A DNA stretch of 64,000 nt from NCBI RefSeq assembly GCF_000688395.1, contig NZ_JIAG01000005.1, forward strand, positions 124,001 to 188,000, given 5' to 3'. Positions 1 through 8,350 of the stretch are shown here, piece after piece (position 1 is the stretch's first letter; every line of letters begins with the position of its first letter). Source of the stretch: Haematomicrobium sanguinis DSM 21259. Lineage in GTDB: Bacteria > Actinomycetota > Actinomycetes > Actinomycetales > Micrococcaceae. Position numbers and translations under genes: made by a program. Below the pieces are notes generated by a model that saw only the letters and a list, made by a program, of their open reading frames with translations, did not search any database and was not told the origin of the DNA.

Positions 1-569
1 CAAGCCCTCATTTCCCCGCTCAGTACTTCAGCCGATCCCGCGTCTAGCCCGTTGAAGGGCTCATCTAGGAGATAGACCACGCCGGCCCCGGGGTCACCAC
101 GGAACAAGCCACCAAACCCCCCTCCTCCTCCGCTGTTCATCGTATTCAAAATAATGTTGGCCTTTTGCCGATTACCGGCGGACAACTCCGCCACCACAAC
201 GTCCACAAATGGCGTGAGCCGATATTGTTCAATCCGGGATTCCAGGCGATGCGCGCTCTCGGGACGTATATGCCCAAACAGCGCCACATGCTGACTCACG
301 GTGAGCTCGGGAAAGAGCGGCGGCTCAGCAGGGACAAAGCGCACCCGACCTCTTACCGCCCCCGAGGCCGGGTCGGCCCCAGCAACACACAGCTCACCGG
401 CAAAGGGTGCCACCAGCCCCGCGCACATCGAAAGAAAGAGTGACTTGCCGCAACCATTTGCCCCCACAATCTGCGTCAGCCCACCAGCGGCATCGAAATT
501 TAGACCAGTAAATATTCTTTTGTGTCCGTATCCTGCCGCGAGTGCTCGCGCGGTAACACCTTCTGACAT
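1..569 (-). CDS. ABC transporter ATPase of the bacteriocin cluster (partial, runs off the window)
   Basis: The reading frame opens at an ATG (complement of 567-569) and is still open at base 1, giving 189 visible residues. Seen: Walker A GANGCGKS (residues 36-43), signature LSAGNRQK (129-136) and Walker B YLLDEPFNGLD (166-176), so this is a nucleotide-binding subunit. Odd: a Gly-rich stretch (NSGGGGGFGG) makes the gap between signature and Walker B about 15 residues longer than usual. The start lies about 70 nt inside the end of the upstream membrane-protein gene, which implies co-expression. By position it is the last visible gene of a precursor-SpoIIM-membrane protein-ATPase series and may be the CirD-type ATPase that drives maturation or export of the circular peptide. 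That role is inference; the ATPase family is certain. Confidence 0.85.
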   Translation of the reverse strand, partial: MSEGVTARALAAGYGHKRIFTGLNFDAAGGLTQIVGANGCGKSLFLSMCAGLVAPFAGELCVAGADPASGAVRGRVRFVPAEPPLFPELTVSQHVALFGHIRPESAHRLESRIEQYRLTPFVDVVVAELSAGNRQKANIILNTMNSGGGGGFGGLFRGDPGAGVVYLLDEPFNGLDAGSAEVLSGEMRA

Positions 570-2095
570 GGACTCATTACCTTTCGTAGTTCCCGAACGT
601 TCAGCCACAACAACACTGGCAATGGAGCGAGCACCAGTATCGCGGCCGGTCCCGGCAAAAACACAAGCGACTGCGACGCCATGATGAGCACTGGCCCCAA
701 GATCACACCCACCAATCCCGGCTGCACGCTTCCATCCGCTTCTCGCATCGGCCGCGGGTCCCATAATGCCGCCAACTGCATGGCAAGGACCGCGATCGCC
801 GGTGCCACCACCGAAAACACCACTGCCTCCCACCGCTGAATCAGAACGGCCATGCCAAGAAGCAGCGGGATCAGCACCAGGTAGGCCGCCCACAAATAGC
901 CGCCCCAGAAGGTCCACCCAATGCTGGCGATCGAGTCCCCCGCCCGCCAACGCCACCGTGCTGCTGCAAGCCTTGCGCGGATTCCAATGGAGACGCCCAA
1001 CATCGTGGCCACCAGCACACAGCACAGCGCGCTGAAGCTCACAAAATATCCGACAAGATCCCCGTCAAAGATGGAAATCCACGCGCCGCCGCCCGCGACG
1101 AGAACACCGATGCTCAAACCAAGAACCAACCAACCACAAGCCGAAAGCGCCCGGAAGAGCCCGCGCGACGCGACCGCACCGCCCAGGGAGCTCAGGTTAA
1201 AAATCGTGGCCATGAACCGCAGGCGCCACCAAATTTCGAGCCACCCCCGGCTCGGCACGGGCCCAAGCTTCAGCCCTTTCGGGGCCTCCGCACAGTCGGC
1301 AGGCAGAAATCTAGTTGCCCTGATCGTGGCACGCCGCGAACCTAAGAGACAGATCGCGCCAAGAAGCAGGGCGGACGCGCAGGCGATCGCAAGCAGCGTC
1401 CCCGCACCCTCAAGCCACCGCGAAATTTCCGTGATCGGAAGTCCACCTTCTCGAATGCGTCGCCATAGAAGCACGACGGCGATGCCTCCTGATGCCCCAC
1501 AGCTCGCCACAAGTGCGGCCCGCCAAGGCGAACACACAAATCCACGGCGGGTCACGCGGGGCGGCAGGCTACGCGCGCACACGTAGCAGCATAGGGTTCC
1601 GGTGCCGAGTAGCAAGGGGACAATAAACCAACTCGAAGGATCGATAGCGAGGATGGCGCCGAGCGCCAGAGCCCACAGCGGCAGTGTTTTCAGCAATTGC
1701 GGAAAGATCACGCGTTGCGTTATCACCGCAGATATCGGGATCCATGCGTGGCGCAGGACGCGCCGATCCTCACTGATCCAGAGTCTGCACCGCGGTCCTG
1801 GCGCGGCTCCCACAAGAACAATGCCCACAGTCAGAATGACGAGCATCGGATAGAGGAAACCGTACAACTTCGGCCCATTGTCCACGTCCAGCAATGACCA
1901 CAGGTCCTGGGCGTGGGAACTCAACCACAGTGTCCCTCCAAAACCAACAATGGTCGCCGCCGGCAGTACCAGCGCATAGAGCGCAGAAGCGATGACAAGA
2001 CTGTGGAAGAGTGGAAATCCCCATCGGTACCGCCTGGCAAGGATCAGGAATTCAGCTACCAGGAGGAAGCGCAGTGATTGGAGGTAAAGACGCAC
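500..2095 (-). CDS. Large polytopic membrane protein of the bacteriocin cluster (CirB-like position and size)
   Basis: This is a 531-residue, highly hydrophobic protein with about twelve predicted membrane segments and a short charged tail; I see no catalytic motif. It starts at a GTG 16 nt after the stop of the upstream small membrane protein. Its 3' end overlaps the start of the ABC ATPase, suggesting a translationally coupled permease-ATPase pair. Known circular bacteriocin clusters (circularin A, AS-48, carnocyclin A) carry one large integral membrane protein plus a SpoIIM-like protein and an ATPase; the size and place of this gene fit that large protein. Sequence similarity to CirB was not tested. 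It could instead be an ABC-2-like permease. Confidence 0.6.
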   Translation of the reverse strand: MRLYLQSLRFLLVAEFLILARRYRWGFPLFHSLVIASALYALVLPAATIVGFGGTLWLSSHAQDLWSLLDVDNGPKLYGFLYPMLVILTVGIVLVGAAPGPRCRLWISEDRRVLRHAWIPISAVITQRVIFPQLLKTLPLWALALGAILAIDPSSWFIVPLLLGTGTLCCYVCARSLPPRVTRRGFVCSPWRAALVASCGASGGIAVVLLWRRIREGGLPITEISRWLEGAGTLLAIACASALLLGAICLLGSRRATIRATRFLPADCAEAPKGLKLGPVPSRGWLEIWWRLRFMATIFNLSSLGGAVASRGLFRALSACGWLVLGLSIGVLVAGGGAWISIFDGDLVGYFVSFSALCCVLVATMLGVSIGIRARLAAARWRWRAGDSIASIGWTFWGGYLWAAYLVLIPLLLGMAVLIQRWEAVVFSVVAPAIAVLAMQLAALWDPRPMREADGSVQPGLVGVILGPVLIMASQSLVFLPGPAAILVLAPLPVLLWLNVRELRKVMSPCQKVLPREHSRQDTDTKEYLLV

Positions 2096-2111
2096 GGGCG
2101 GCTACCCTCGG

Positions 2112-2498
2112 TCAGCGGGCTTCACCGGGTGCCTGTCCAATTTGGATTGCGGCGGCCGCAATTGCGCACACGATGACCGGCCAACCCAGGACGAACCCGC
2201 CGGTATCCGGGATTCTTAGCATGAGAACGCCGGAAATAACCAGTAGAACGCTGGACGCGTACAGGAGAGCACGGCGACCGCGGATAGCTGGCAGAGCTAG
2301 TGCCGATGCCAAGAGCCAACTTCCAACGCTCAGCCAACCCAACCAGGCAAAGAGCGGTGTAAAAGCGGCACCAGTGAGCACGGCGATCACAAAGATGATC
2401 GAAAAGATTGCGGCCGAGGCCACCCCCAGCAAAAGAAACATGATTCTTGCCGTTTCCCACCGTTGGCCCCGAAGCGCCTGGCTGCTATTTGTCGTCAT
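2112..2498 (-). CDS. Small four-TM membrane protein, possible immunity protein
   Basis: The 128-residue product has an N-terminal polar stretch (MTTNSSQALRGQRWETAR) followed by four hydrophobic segments separated by short loops, one containing AIRGRRALLY. I do not recognise a family. It lies in the same direction between two other membrane-protein genes of the cluster, with 16 nt to the next gene and about 60 nt from the previous one. Producers of circular bacteriocins need a small hydrophobic immunity protein; the known ones are often shorter (about 50 residues) and strongly basic. Immunity is therefore only one possibility, alongside accessory secretion factor. Confidence 0.5.
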   Translation of the reverse strand: MTTNSSQALRGQRWETARIMFLLLGVASAAIFSIIFVIAVLTGAAFTPLFAWLGWLSVGSWLLASALALPAIRGRRALLYASSVLLVISGVLMLRIPDTGGFVLGWPVIVCAIAAAAIQIGQAPGEAR

Positions 2499-2556
2499 GG
2501 TCTACCTCCATGTAGTGCGCCTGCGTGGCGCTCGGTGATTGTAGATCTTGGAATGT

Positions 2557-3159
2557 CTAGATGAAGCAGGCCACCGACGCGATGACGATGCTCCCGGCAA
2601 TTTGCCAAGCTAACATGCCTCTCAAACGCGATCCAGATTTTGCAATCCCTTGACCACCGAAGATGGCAAGCAGCCAATATATGGCGAGCAACGCCGTCGC
2701 ACTTAAAATCTTGACCGCGACCGGTGTGCCGCCGAGATCGAACGCGAGGTTGGTGACCATCACCAGCACTAACACCACATTGACAAACATGTAGGTGGGG
2801 CCGAACGTGTATGCGGTGTGCACGCGGCTGGTGGAACCGGCGCCGCGAAGCCCCTTGTCAACGATGCGGGCCAGAAGTTGAGTGATGAAGACCCCGAACC
2901 ACACGCACAGTATCAGCGTCACGAATCCGGACATGAGCGCGATACCCGGGAGTTCGCGGGCTGCGGGGCTGTTTTGCTCGTCTATCAATCGTTGCAGTGA
3001 CGGAAGGAAGAGCACGGCAGCCGCGATGGCGAAGAGCCAAGGAAGCAGACCGAAGACAAGTCGCAAGGCTTGCGAGCGTCCGGTGAGGCGAATATCCACC
3101 GAGTCTTCGGCGGATGGCGGGTGGGCGGCTGGTCGAAAACTGATCGGTGTAGCGCTCAT
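2557..3159 (-). CDS. Membrane protein of unknown family in bacteriocin cluster
   Basis: I chose the ATG at the complement of 3157-3159 because it overlaps the stop of the upstream SpoIIM-like gene as ATGA, a coupled arrangement. A longer frame upstream lies inside that gene. The 200-residue product has a roughly 35-residue soluble N-terminus and about five membrane segments (for example LVFGLLPWLFAIAAAVLFL and MFVNVVLVLVMVTNLAF). No enzymatic motif is visible. The tight coupling on both sides shows it belongs to the operon; its role in maturation, transport or immunity is unknown. Confidence 0.6.
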   Translation of the reverse strand: MSATPISFRPAAHPPSAEDSVDIRLTGRSQALRLVFGLLPWLFAIAAAVLFLPSLQRLIDEQNSPAARELPGIALMSGFVTLILCVWFGVFITQLLARIVDKGLRGAGSTSRVHTAYTFGPTYMFVNVVLVLVMVTNLAFDLGGTPVAVKILSATALLAIYWLLAIFGGQGIAKSGSRLRGMLAWQIAGSIVIASVACFI

Positions 3160-3722
3160 GAGTAAGTCACTCCCCAAATGAGTTCGATAACGGCTGCGAT
3201 ACCTAGCAGGCAAGCACCCCACAGAAGTGGTTTTGTACTGTTCCTGATCGCAGAAAAGTATGTGGGCAAAAAGCGGTGTGCGGTCCCAACGCGTAGGGAT
3301 TGGGTAAGAGGAAGTAGCCCTGCCACCGCAATCAAGGTGAATCCGAGCATTTCTACGGTGGCGAACGGGACATAGCGAAAGAGCCATTCGGGACCCATGA
3401 CCTCCATGGCCGTTCGTGACATGACCCCGAAAAACAGCGAGATGACCAGAAGGAATACGCCGGAAAATACGCCAAAGGTCACCACTCCGGCCAGCAACGC
3501 CGCCGCCGCTAGGGCATTTCGACCAACAATCTCCGCCGCTGCAGCGGCTACGGAGTCATAGGCGCCAACCTCCGCGCGGGGGGCTACGTTGAGTTCGCCA
3601 CCCACGGCGAAGCCCGCAGCCGCAAGCAGAATAACCGCCGCCAGAACGGGCAGCACCAGGCTGGCTGGCGCTCCCGCAATAGGGAACGCCAACCGGCCAG
3701 GCTGCATGGATATAGAGGACAT
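3156..3722 (-). CDS. SpoIIM/DUF95-family membrane protein (CirC-like)
   Basis: The ATG at 3722 lies only 2 nt after the precursor-peptide stop and gives 188 residues. The protein has about five membrane segments. The central part resembles the SpoIIM/DUF95 family: a segment around RNALAAAALLAG, an FFGVMS loop, then YVPFATVEMLGFTLIAVAG, where the family has its conserved Glu after an aromatic/Pro-containing turn. SpoIIM-like proteins are a hallmark of circular bacteriocin gene clusters, directly following the precursor and needed for maturation and secretion. The adjacency to the precursor is the main reason for the functional call; the family match was made by eye. Confidence 0.65.
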   Translation of the reverse strand: MSSISMQPGRLAFPIAGAPASLVLPVLAAVILLAAAGFAVGGELNVAPRAEVGAYDSVAAAAAEIVGRNALAAAALLAGVVTFGVFSGVFLLVISLFFGVMSRTAMEVMGPEWLFRYVPFATVEMLGFTLIAVAGLLPLTQSLRVGTAHRFLPTYFSAIRNSTKPLLWGACLLGIAAVIELIWGVTYS

Positions 3723-3724
3723 AC

Positions 3725-4012
3725 TCAGGCGATGGCCGCTTTGCGTCCTGCAGTCTTCAGTGCCCACCGGACGGCGGCCAGTCCGATTCCGGCGAAGCCG
3801 CCGCTCAGCAGGATTGCGGCAATTGTTGCGGCAGTCGAGCCAGCAATGATGGCGTCGACGACCTTTGTTGCGAGTGCGGCGTTGCCGCCGAGTGCAGCAG
3901 CAAGCACTCCGATGGCAGCGGTTCCAAGAATGACGCCGAGGACCGCGATCGAGGAGATGAGGATACTGCTCTTGTGCTTGGACAAACCCGCGGGGGTTGA
4001 AATAGCGCTCAT
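3725..4012 (-). CDS. Circular bacteriocin precursor peptide (carnocyclin/uberolysin type)
   Basis: The ATG at 4012 is preceded by an AAAGGT element and gives 95 residues; longer upstream frames lack support. The N-terminal part is a leader (MSAISTPAGLSKHKSS...). From about Leu37 to the C-terminal Ala95 lies a hydrophobic, Ala/Gly/Ile-rich helical region with KVVDAIIAG (50-58), like the KVVDAI of uberolysin and KVVSLINAG of carnocyclin A, then a Gly turn (LLSGGFAG) and an amphipathic basic helix (RWALKTAGRKAAIA). Carnocyclin A is 60 residues; cleavage before Leu37 would leave 59 here. Mature circular bacteriocins are N-to-C ligated pore formers. The adjacent SpoIIM gene and ABC ATPase support the call. 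The cleavage site is a prediction. Confidence 0.8.
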   Translation of the reverse strand: MSAISTPAGLSKHKSSILISSIAVLGVILGTAAIGVLAAALGGNAALATKVVDAIIAGSTAATIAAILLSGGFAGIGLAAVRWALKTAGRKAAIA

Positions 4013-4134
4013 AATGCTCGTGACCTTTCTCGATGTGGTGAATCGCCAGACAACTTGCCTGACAACGTTGACGCTACCGATCAGGCACGCGCCGGGCCCC
4101 AGCTTTTTGGCTACGCATCTTAACCAAAGGTCTA

Positions 4135-4164
4135 TTGCGCACCGCACAACGCCTACCGTATGGA
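4135..4164 (+). promoter_or_regulatory. Candidate promoter of the divergent ABC pair
   Basis: TTGCGC (4135-4140), an 18-nt spacer and TATGGA (4159-4164) lie upstream of the ABC ATPase start at 4202. The 189-bp interval 4013-4201 must also carry the promoter of the bacteriocin operon on the other strand; TTAAGAT on that strand near 4120 is a possible -10. No operator could be assigned. Confidence 0.35.
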
Positions 4165-4201
4165 GCACGCAGGAAATACCCAGCCGTGAAATGCTAAAAG
4201 C

Positions 4202-4945
4202 ATGAACGCCCCGGAGCCGCTGATGAGAGCAGAAAACGTCGAGTCCGGCTACGGTTCGCTCACGATCGTCGCCCCCACGAGCTTCACGCTCGCCCCCGGC
4301 GAGGCCCTGGCGATCTGCGGGCCCAATGGCTCCGGCAAATCCACTCTGTTGCGCACCTTGATCGGTCGGCAGACGGCGCTTTCCGGTCCCACCTACTTTG
4401 CCGACGGACTCCTCGATGAGTCGCGAGCCACGGTACGCCGCGCCCTCGCATCCGTCTTTGACGAGGATGCCTACTTCCCCGAGCTCACCGTGCGCGAGCA
4501 CCTCGAGATGGTCGCCGCGGCTCACGGCCTCACCGGGCAGGACACGGTGGATCGCGAGTTGGAGTTCTTCGATCTGGTTCCCCTTGCCAACCGCTTTCCC
4601 GAGGTGCTTTCTTCTGGCCAACGACGGCGATTCCTCCTTTCTGTCGTATTCCTCCGCCCCTTCGGGTTACTAGTTCTCGATGAACCGGAACAGCGGTTGG
4701 ATCTCACCATGCGCGCCCGGCTCACCGAGCGCTTGGCTTCCCTTCGCGCCGAAGTTTCTCCGGCGATCTCCGCGCAGCCTCCTGCGCTCCTGTTTGTTAC
4801 TCATGACCCGCACCTCTTAACCAGCGTCGCCACGCGGGCCCTCTATTTGGAGGACGCCGCTGCTGGCAATGGCATGGCCAGTAGCAAGGCGGTACCGATG
4901 ACGCCGCGTGAGGCCGCGGAAAGACTGAACCGGGAACTCGCCTAA
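4202..4945 (+). CDS. ABC transporter ATP-binding protein
   Basis: The 247-residue protein has Walker A GPNGSGKST (40-48), signature LSSGQRRR (136-143), Walker B LLVLDEP (156-162) and switch His201 in FVTHD, so it is a complete ABC nucleotide-binding domain. It starts with ATG without a strong ribosome site. Its stop abuts the start codon of the next gene (TAAATG), so the two form an ATPase-permease unit. The unit is divergent from the circular bacteriocin operon and could serve accessory export or self-protection, as extra ABC transporters do in AS-48-type clusters. It could also be an unrelated exporter. Confidence 0.9.
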   Translation: MNAPEPLMRAENVESGYGSLTIVAPTSFTLAPGEALAICGPNGSGKSTLLRTLIGRQTALSGPTYFADGLLDESRATVRRALASVFDEDAYFPELTVREHLEMVAAAHGLTGQDTVDRELEFFDLVPLANRFPEVLSSGQRRRFLLSVVFLRPFGLLVLDEPEQRLDLTMRARLTERLASLRAEVSPAISAQPPALLFVTHDPHLLTSVATRALYLEDAAAGNGMASSKAVPMTPREAAERLNRELA

Positions 4946-6643
4946 ATGTCCGGGAACGCCACACGCCTGCCGGCACCGACTCGAGACACCACTGCGTTTA
5001 ACCCCGCTCGCTTCGTGACCGAGCGTGCCCGTGTCAACTCCACTCGCACCGTCGGCGAGCGCCTCTCAGATGTCTACCTCGGCGCGCTGACGCTTCTCAC
5101 CTTGGGTGCTTACGCATACGGTGTCGCTCTGGGAATCGGCGCCGAACTCACGGTCGGTACCGCTGGACTGCTGAGCGCACCCGTTCTTCCCGATGCTGCT
5201 CGGCGTATCACCCCGGCTGGGGTGTCATGGATTGTGCTCCTACTCGTGACGGCCCTCATCATTTCGTGGTGTGCGCGCTTTGGACCGGCAAGTCTGAGCC
5301 GGCCGCAAGCGGTGTGGTGGTTACCGCTGCCGATTTCGCGCGCACCGATGCTGTTTCCGAGCGTGCGCGGATTCTTTGCCGCCTGTGCCTTGGTTTATGT
5401 GCCGGTTGCGGTGGTTGCCAGCGGCCTCACCTCCGGGTGGCATCTGATTGTGCAATTGTGTGCGGCGGTGCAGGGTGTGGTGTTCGTGGCGGCGCTGGTC
5501 GGAACGGCGACGTATCTGCAGTCGCGGGGTTGGCGGGCGAGAACGTTTCGCCGGATATCGGTTCTCACCGCATTGGTGGCAGCCGCCGTCAGCGCAGCGC
5601 TCTTCGTGTGGCCCCTACCAAGTCACGCCATGCTGGATCAATCTGGCGGCGTAAGCACATCTGCCACGCCCAGTTGGCTTCAAATCTTGCCACCACTGTG
5701 GCCGCTGTTCAATCCGTGGAGTTCGCCGGTGATCGCCGCACTCGCGGTGGTCACTGTGCTCGCATGCGCCGTCTGCGCGGTCTGGGCGTTTCGCACCGCG
5801 TTTGCGCACGCGGATGAGTTTAGCGCCGCCGGACTCACCGCGCGTGGCGGAAACCGTGCGCAGATATTCAACGCCGTCTACCTCTTGCGCTTCGATGAGT
5901 TGCGCTCGTATCGCGAGCCGGATGACGCCAGCAGGAGATCACCTCGAATCGGAGTTCCGTTTGGCATCCTGGCAAGGCTTGCCCGGCGGCGTTGGTTTCG
6001 ACACCTCGCGCCCGCGCTGGCCCAGACGCTGGCCGAACTCACCGTATATATGCGCACCCCGCGCATCCTGCTCGCGCTTGCTGCACTGACCCCCGTTCCG
6101 ATCCTTGTCGCGACGATGGGCCCCTTGGGGTCGCTGATCCTGGTCACCGCCACCGCGCTCGGGTGCGGAGTGGCTATGGCTCACCTCGCGATCGGCCCGT
6201 CCTCGCGTCTGGCGATTTCACCCGCGCTCTCGGCGCTCTTTCCATCTTCTGAGGCGCTCGTGAAGGTGAGAAGCGCGCTCGTGGCGAGCATCGCCGTCGT
6301 ACCCTTCTATGTGGTGATGTGGCTTCCGCTGGTGATTGCCGCGGGACGCAACCCGCTCTTACTGGTTGCGGCCGCGATGGCTGGAATCGGTGTCGCAGCG
6401 GCGAGCGTGCGGCTTGCGCTGGCACCGGAGGTCGATCTGACCCAACCCGCAATTCCCACGCCGATGGGCACGGTCCAACGCGGGCTCTGGCGCACCGTGA
6501 TTCACGGGAACGACGCCGCGGTGATTGCGCAAATTCCGCTCGCGGTGGCGTACCTGTTGGGGCTCGCGTCTCCAGCGCTGTTTGTCATTCAGGCGCTGGC
6601 GACTCTCGTCGCGGTATTTCTGGCCGCGCGTCGAGCTACCTAA
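4946..6643 (+). CDS. Large polytopic permease partner of the ABC ATPase
   Basis: The 565-residue protein begins with a soluble, Arg-rich N-terminus and has about twelve hydrophobic segments in two halves, split by a hydrophilic middle (roughly residues 290-355; FNAVYLLRFDELRSYREP). Such proteins are common in Actinobacteria next to a single ABC ATPase; the overall look reminds me of the DUF6297 group, but that is unverified. Its stop overlaps the stop of the convergent solute-binding-protein gene by 4 nt (CTAA). Substrate unknown. Confidence 0.7.
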   Translation: MSGNATRLPAPTRDTTAFNPARFVTERARVNSTRTVGERLSDVYLGALTLLTLGAYAYGVALGIGAELTVGTAGLLSAPVLPDAARRITPAGVSWIVLLLVTALIISWCARFGPASLSRPQAVWWLPLPISRAPMLFPSVRGFFAACALVYVPVAVVASGLTSGWHLIVQLCAAVQGVVFVAALVGTATYLQSRGWRARTFRRISVLTALVAAAVSAALFVWPLPSHAMLDQSGGVSTSATPSWLQILPPLWPLFNPWSSPVIAALAVVTVLACAVCAVWAFRTAFAHADEFSAAGLTARGGNRAQIFNAVYLLRFDELRSYREPDDASRRSPRIGVPFGILARLARRRWFRHLAPALAQTLAELTVYMRTPRILLALAALTPVPILVATMGPLGSLILVTATALGCGVAMAHLAIGPSSRLAISPALSALFPSSEALVKVRSALVASIAVVPFYVVMWLPLVIAAGRNPLLLVAAAMAGIGVAAASVRLALAPEVDLTQPAIPTPMGTVQRGLWRTVIHGNDAAVIAQIPLAVAYLLGLASPALFVIQALATLVAVFLAARRAT

Positions 6644-8295
6644 CTGGTTGGAGTCGCTGCGTTGAGCGCGCTCAAGTACTCCTCGCGGATCTTGTCGCCG
6701 CCACCGTTACGCCACGCCTTGACGGCATTGTCGAACTCGCTGAACGGTTTACGTCCGGCAATGATGTCGGTGACCGTAGCCCGGAAAGACTCGCCCAGAT
6801 TTCCACCTTGGCGTACATCGGTGGGCGACTCAATATTGCCGGTCGGGTCCTCGATCGCCATCGGAATCAGCGTGGAGTAGGCCTCGTACAGGGTCTTCGT
6901 ATCCTCCGGGTATGCAGCGCTGTACAGGAATGGCGCGGGGGCAGCGAGGTAACGCCACGGGACGCCGGTGTTGGCATCGGAGCCCTTGCTGGGAACCGGG
7001 TTATTGTTCTCATCCATGGTGTAGTCCTGGCCCTCCACACCGAACGTGTACAACAGGTACTCCGCAGAGCCGAAGGGCGCGGCCATGAAATTCGCGACGC
7101 CGAGCGCGGCCTTGATTTTCTCCGGATCATTTTTCTTGAGCGCCACGTTCGAGTACACAATATTGTCCGCATGCGCGATCGGGTCCGAGCCGTCATAGGC
7201 GAACGGAATGATGCACTTGAGCGTCTCGTTGCGTCCGGAAACGCGGAAGGACTCGGCGTGCCCTTTCCATCCCGGCAGGCCGTCATAGATCATCGCGACC
7301 TGGCCGGTCGCAAAGGCCGAAATCATTTGCGGCTTCGTCCAGGCCTCGGAACCGGGGACGTAGGATCCGTCCTCGCGGAGCTTGATGACGTACTCAACCA
7401 TCCGCTTGTACTCTTCGGTCTCATACTCTCTGGTGAGCTCGCCGTTTTCGTAGCGCCACTGGTTGGGCAGCTTAAAAATCAGGCGGAAGGGGCTCAGGAC
7501 GAAGTTGGGGCCGCCGATGGCCCATTGGTTGTTGCCTGTTGACAGCTCTTTGAGCGCGCTGCGGAAGTCATCGGCGTTGGCGACCTTGGAAATGTCGGGG
7601 ACGCCGACCTTTTCAAAAAGGGTGCCGTTATAGAACCCGGCGCCGCCGGTGATCGGGCGCGGGATGGGCAAAAGATAGAGCGTCCCGTCAAAGACGCCGG
7701 TGCGCCAGAATACTTCGGGGATCGCGGCCAAGTTCGGGTAGTCCTTGACTTTGTCTCCGGCCAGGTACTCTTCCAGATTCGCGCACTCCGATTTTAAGAA
7801 ATCGGTAGCGCCGTCGCCGCCGCCGTAGCTGAAAATGTCCGGGAGCTTGCCCGAGGCTATGTTTGTGGTGAGTTTCTGGTCATAGTCGCTACTCGGCACG
7901 GATTGCAGTTCTAGAGTTCCTCCCATGCGCTTATTGATTTCCTGCCACACCGGATTGCGATCCATTTGGTTGGGCGGAGCGCTCGCACTGGCGGCCATGG
8001 CAGTCACAGTAGCGCCGTTCAAAAAGGGCTCCGGCACGGTTTGTTTAGGCTCTTTCGGATAGGTGAGGTAGCCCGCAGGAACACCCTGGTCGTTGCCGGG
8101 AAGGTCGGCTTGGAGCCCTTCCGGTTCCGTGTAATTCGGCAGGTTGGCGCTCGAGGCACTCGTCACGGTGTTGTTCCGTTGCCCGCACCCGGCGAGCGTT
8201 CCGGCACCTAGTACGGCGAGCGCGGACAGACCGAGTCCGCCAAAGAGCGCCTTACGACGGGTGACGCCGTTCTCGATTGTGGTGTTGATCTTCAT
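6640..8295 (-). CDS. Extracellular solute-binding lipoprotein, carbohydrate ABC importer (family 1, LplA/YtcQ-like)
   Basis: 551 residues. The N-terminus has a twin arginine (TRRKALFGG, Arg13-Arg14) and a lipobox LAGC with Cys37, so a Tat- or Sec-exported lipoprotein is likely. The mature part has features of large family-1 solute-binding proteins of the LplA/YtcQ type, for example GKLPDIFSYGG, FATGQVAMIYDGLPGWKG and PWRYLAAPAPFLY. It is the third gene of an operon with two permeases (55-nt gap). No ATPase gene lies in the operon, which is usual for this class because a shared MsmX/MsmK-type ATPase serves several importers. Substrate, probably an oligosaccharide, is unknown. Confidence 0.85.
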   Translation of the reverse strand: MKINTTIENGVTRRKALFGGLGLSALAVLGAGTLAGCGQRNNTVTSASSANLPNYTEPEGLQADLPGNDQGVPAGYLTYPKEPKQTVPEPFLNGATVTAMAASASAPPNQMDRNPVWQEINKRMGGTLELQSVPSSDYDQKLTTNIASGKLPDIFSYGGGDGATDFLKSECANLEEYLAGDKVKDYPNLAAIPEVFWRTGVFDGTLYLLPIPRPITGGAGFYNGTLFEKVGVPDISKVANADDFRSALKELSTGNNQWAIGGPNFVLSPFRLIFKLPNQWRYENGELTREYETEEYKRMVEYVIKLREDGSYVPGSEAWTKPQMISAFATGQVAMIYDGLPGWKGHAESFRVSGRNETLKCIIPFAYDGSDPIAHADNIVYSNVALKKNDPEKIKAALGVANFMAAPFGSAEYLLYTFGVEGQDYTMDENNNPVPSKGSDANTGVPWRYLAAPAPFLYSAAYPEDTKTLYEAYSTLIPMAIEDPTGNIESPTDVRQGGNLGESFRATVTDIIAGRKPFSEFDNAVKAWRNGGGDKIREEYLSALNAATPTS

Positions 8296-8350
8296 TGATT
8301 CTCTCCTTAGGTTTGGGATGACACCCTGGTGGGCTGCCGCCGGCCAGCGC

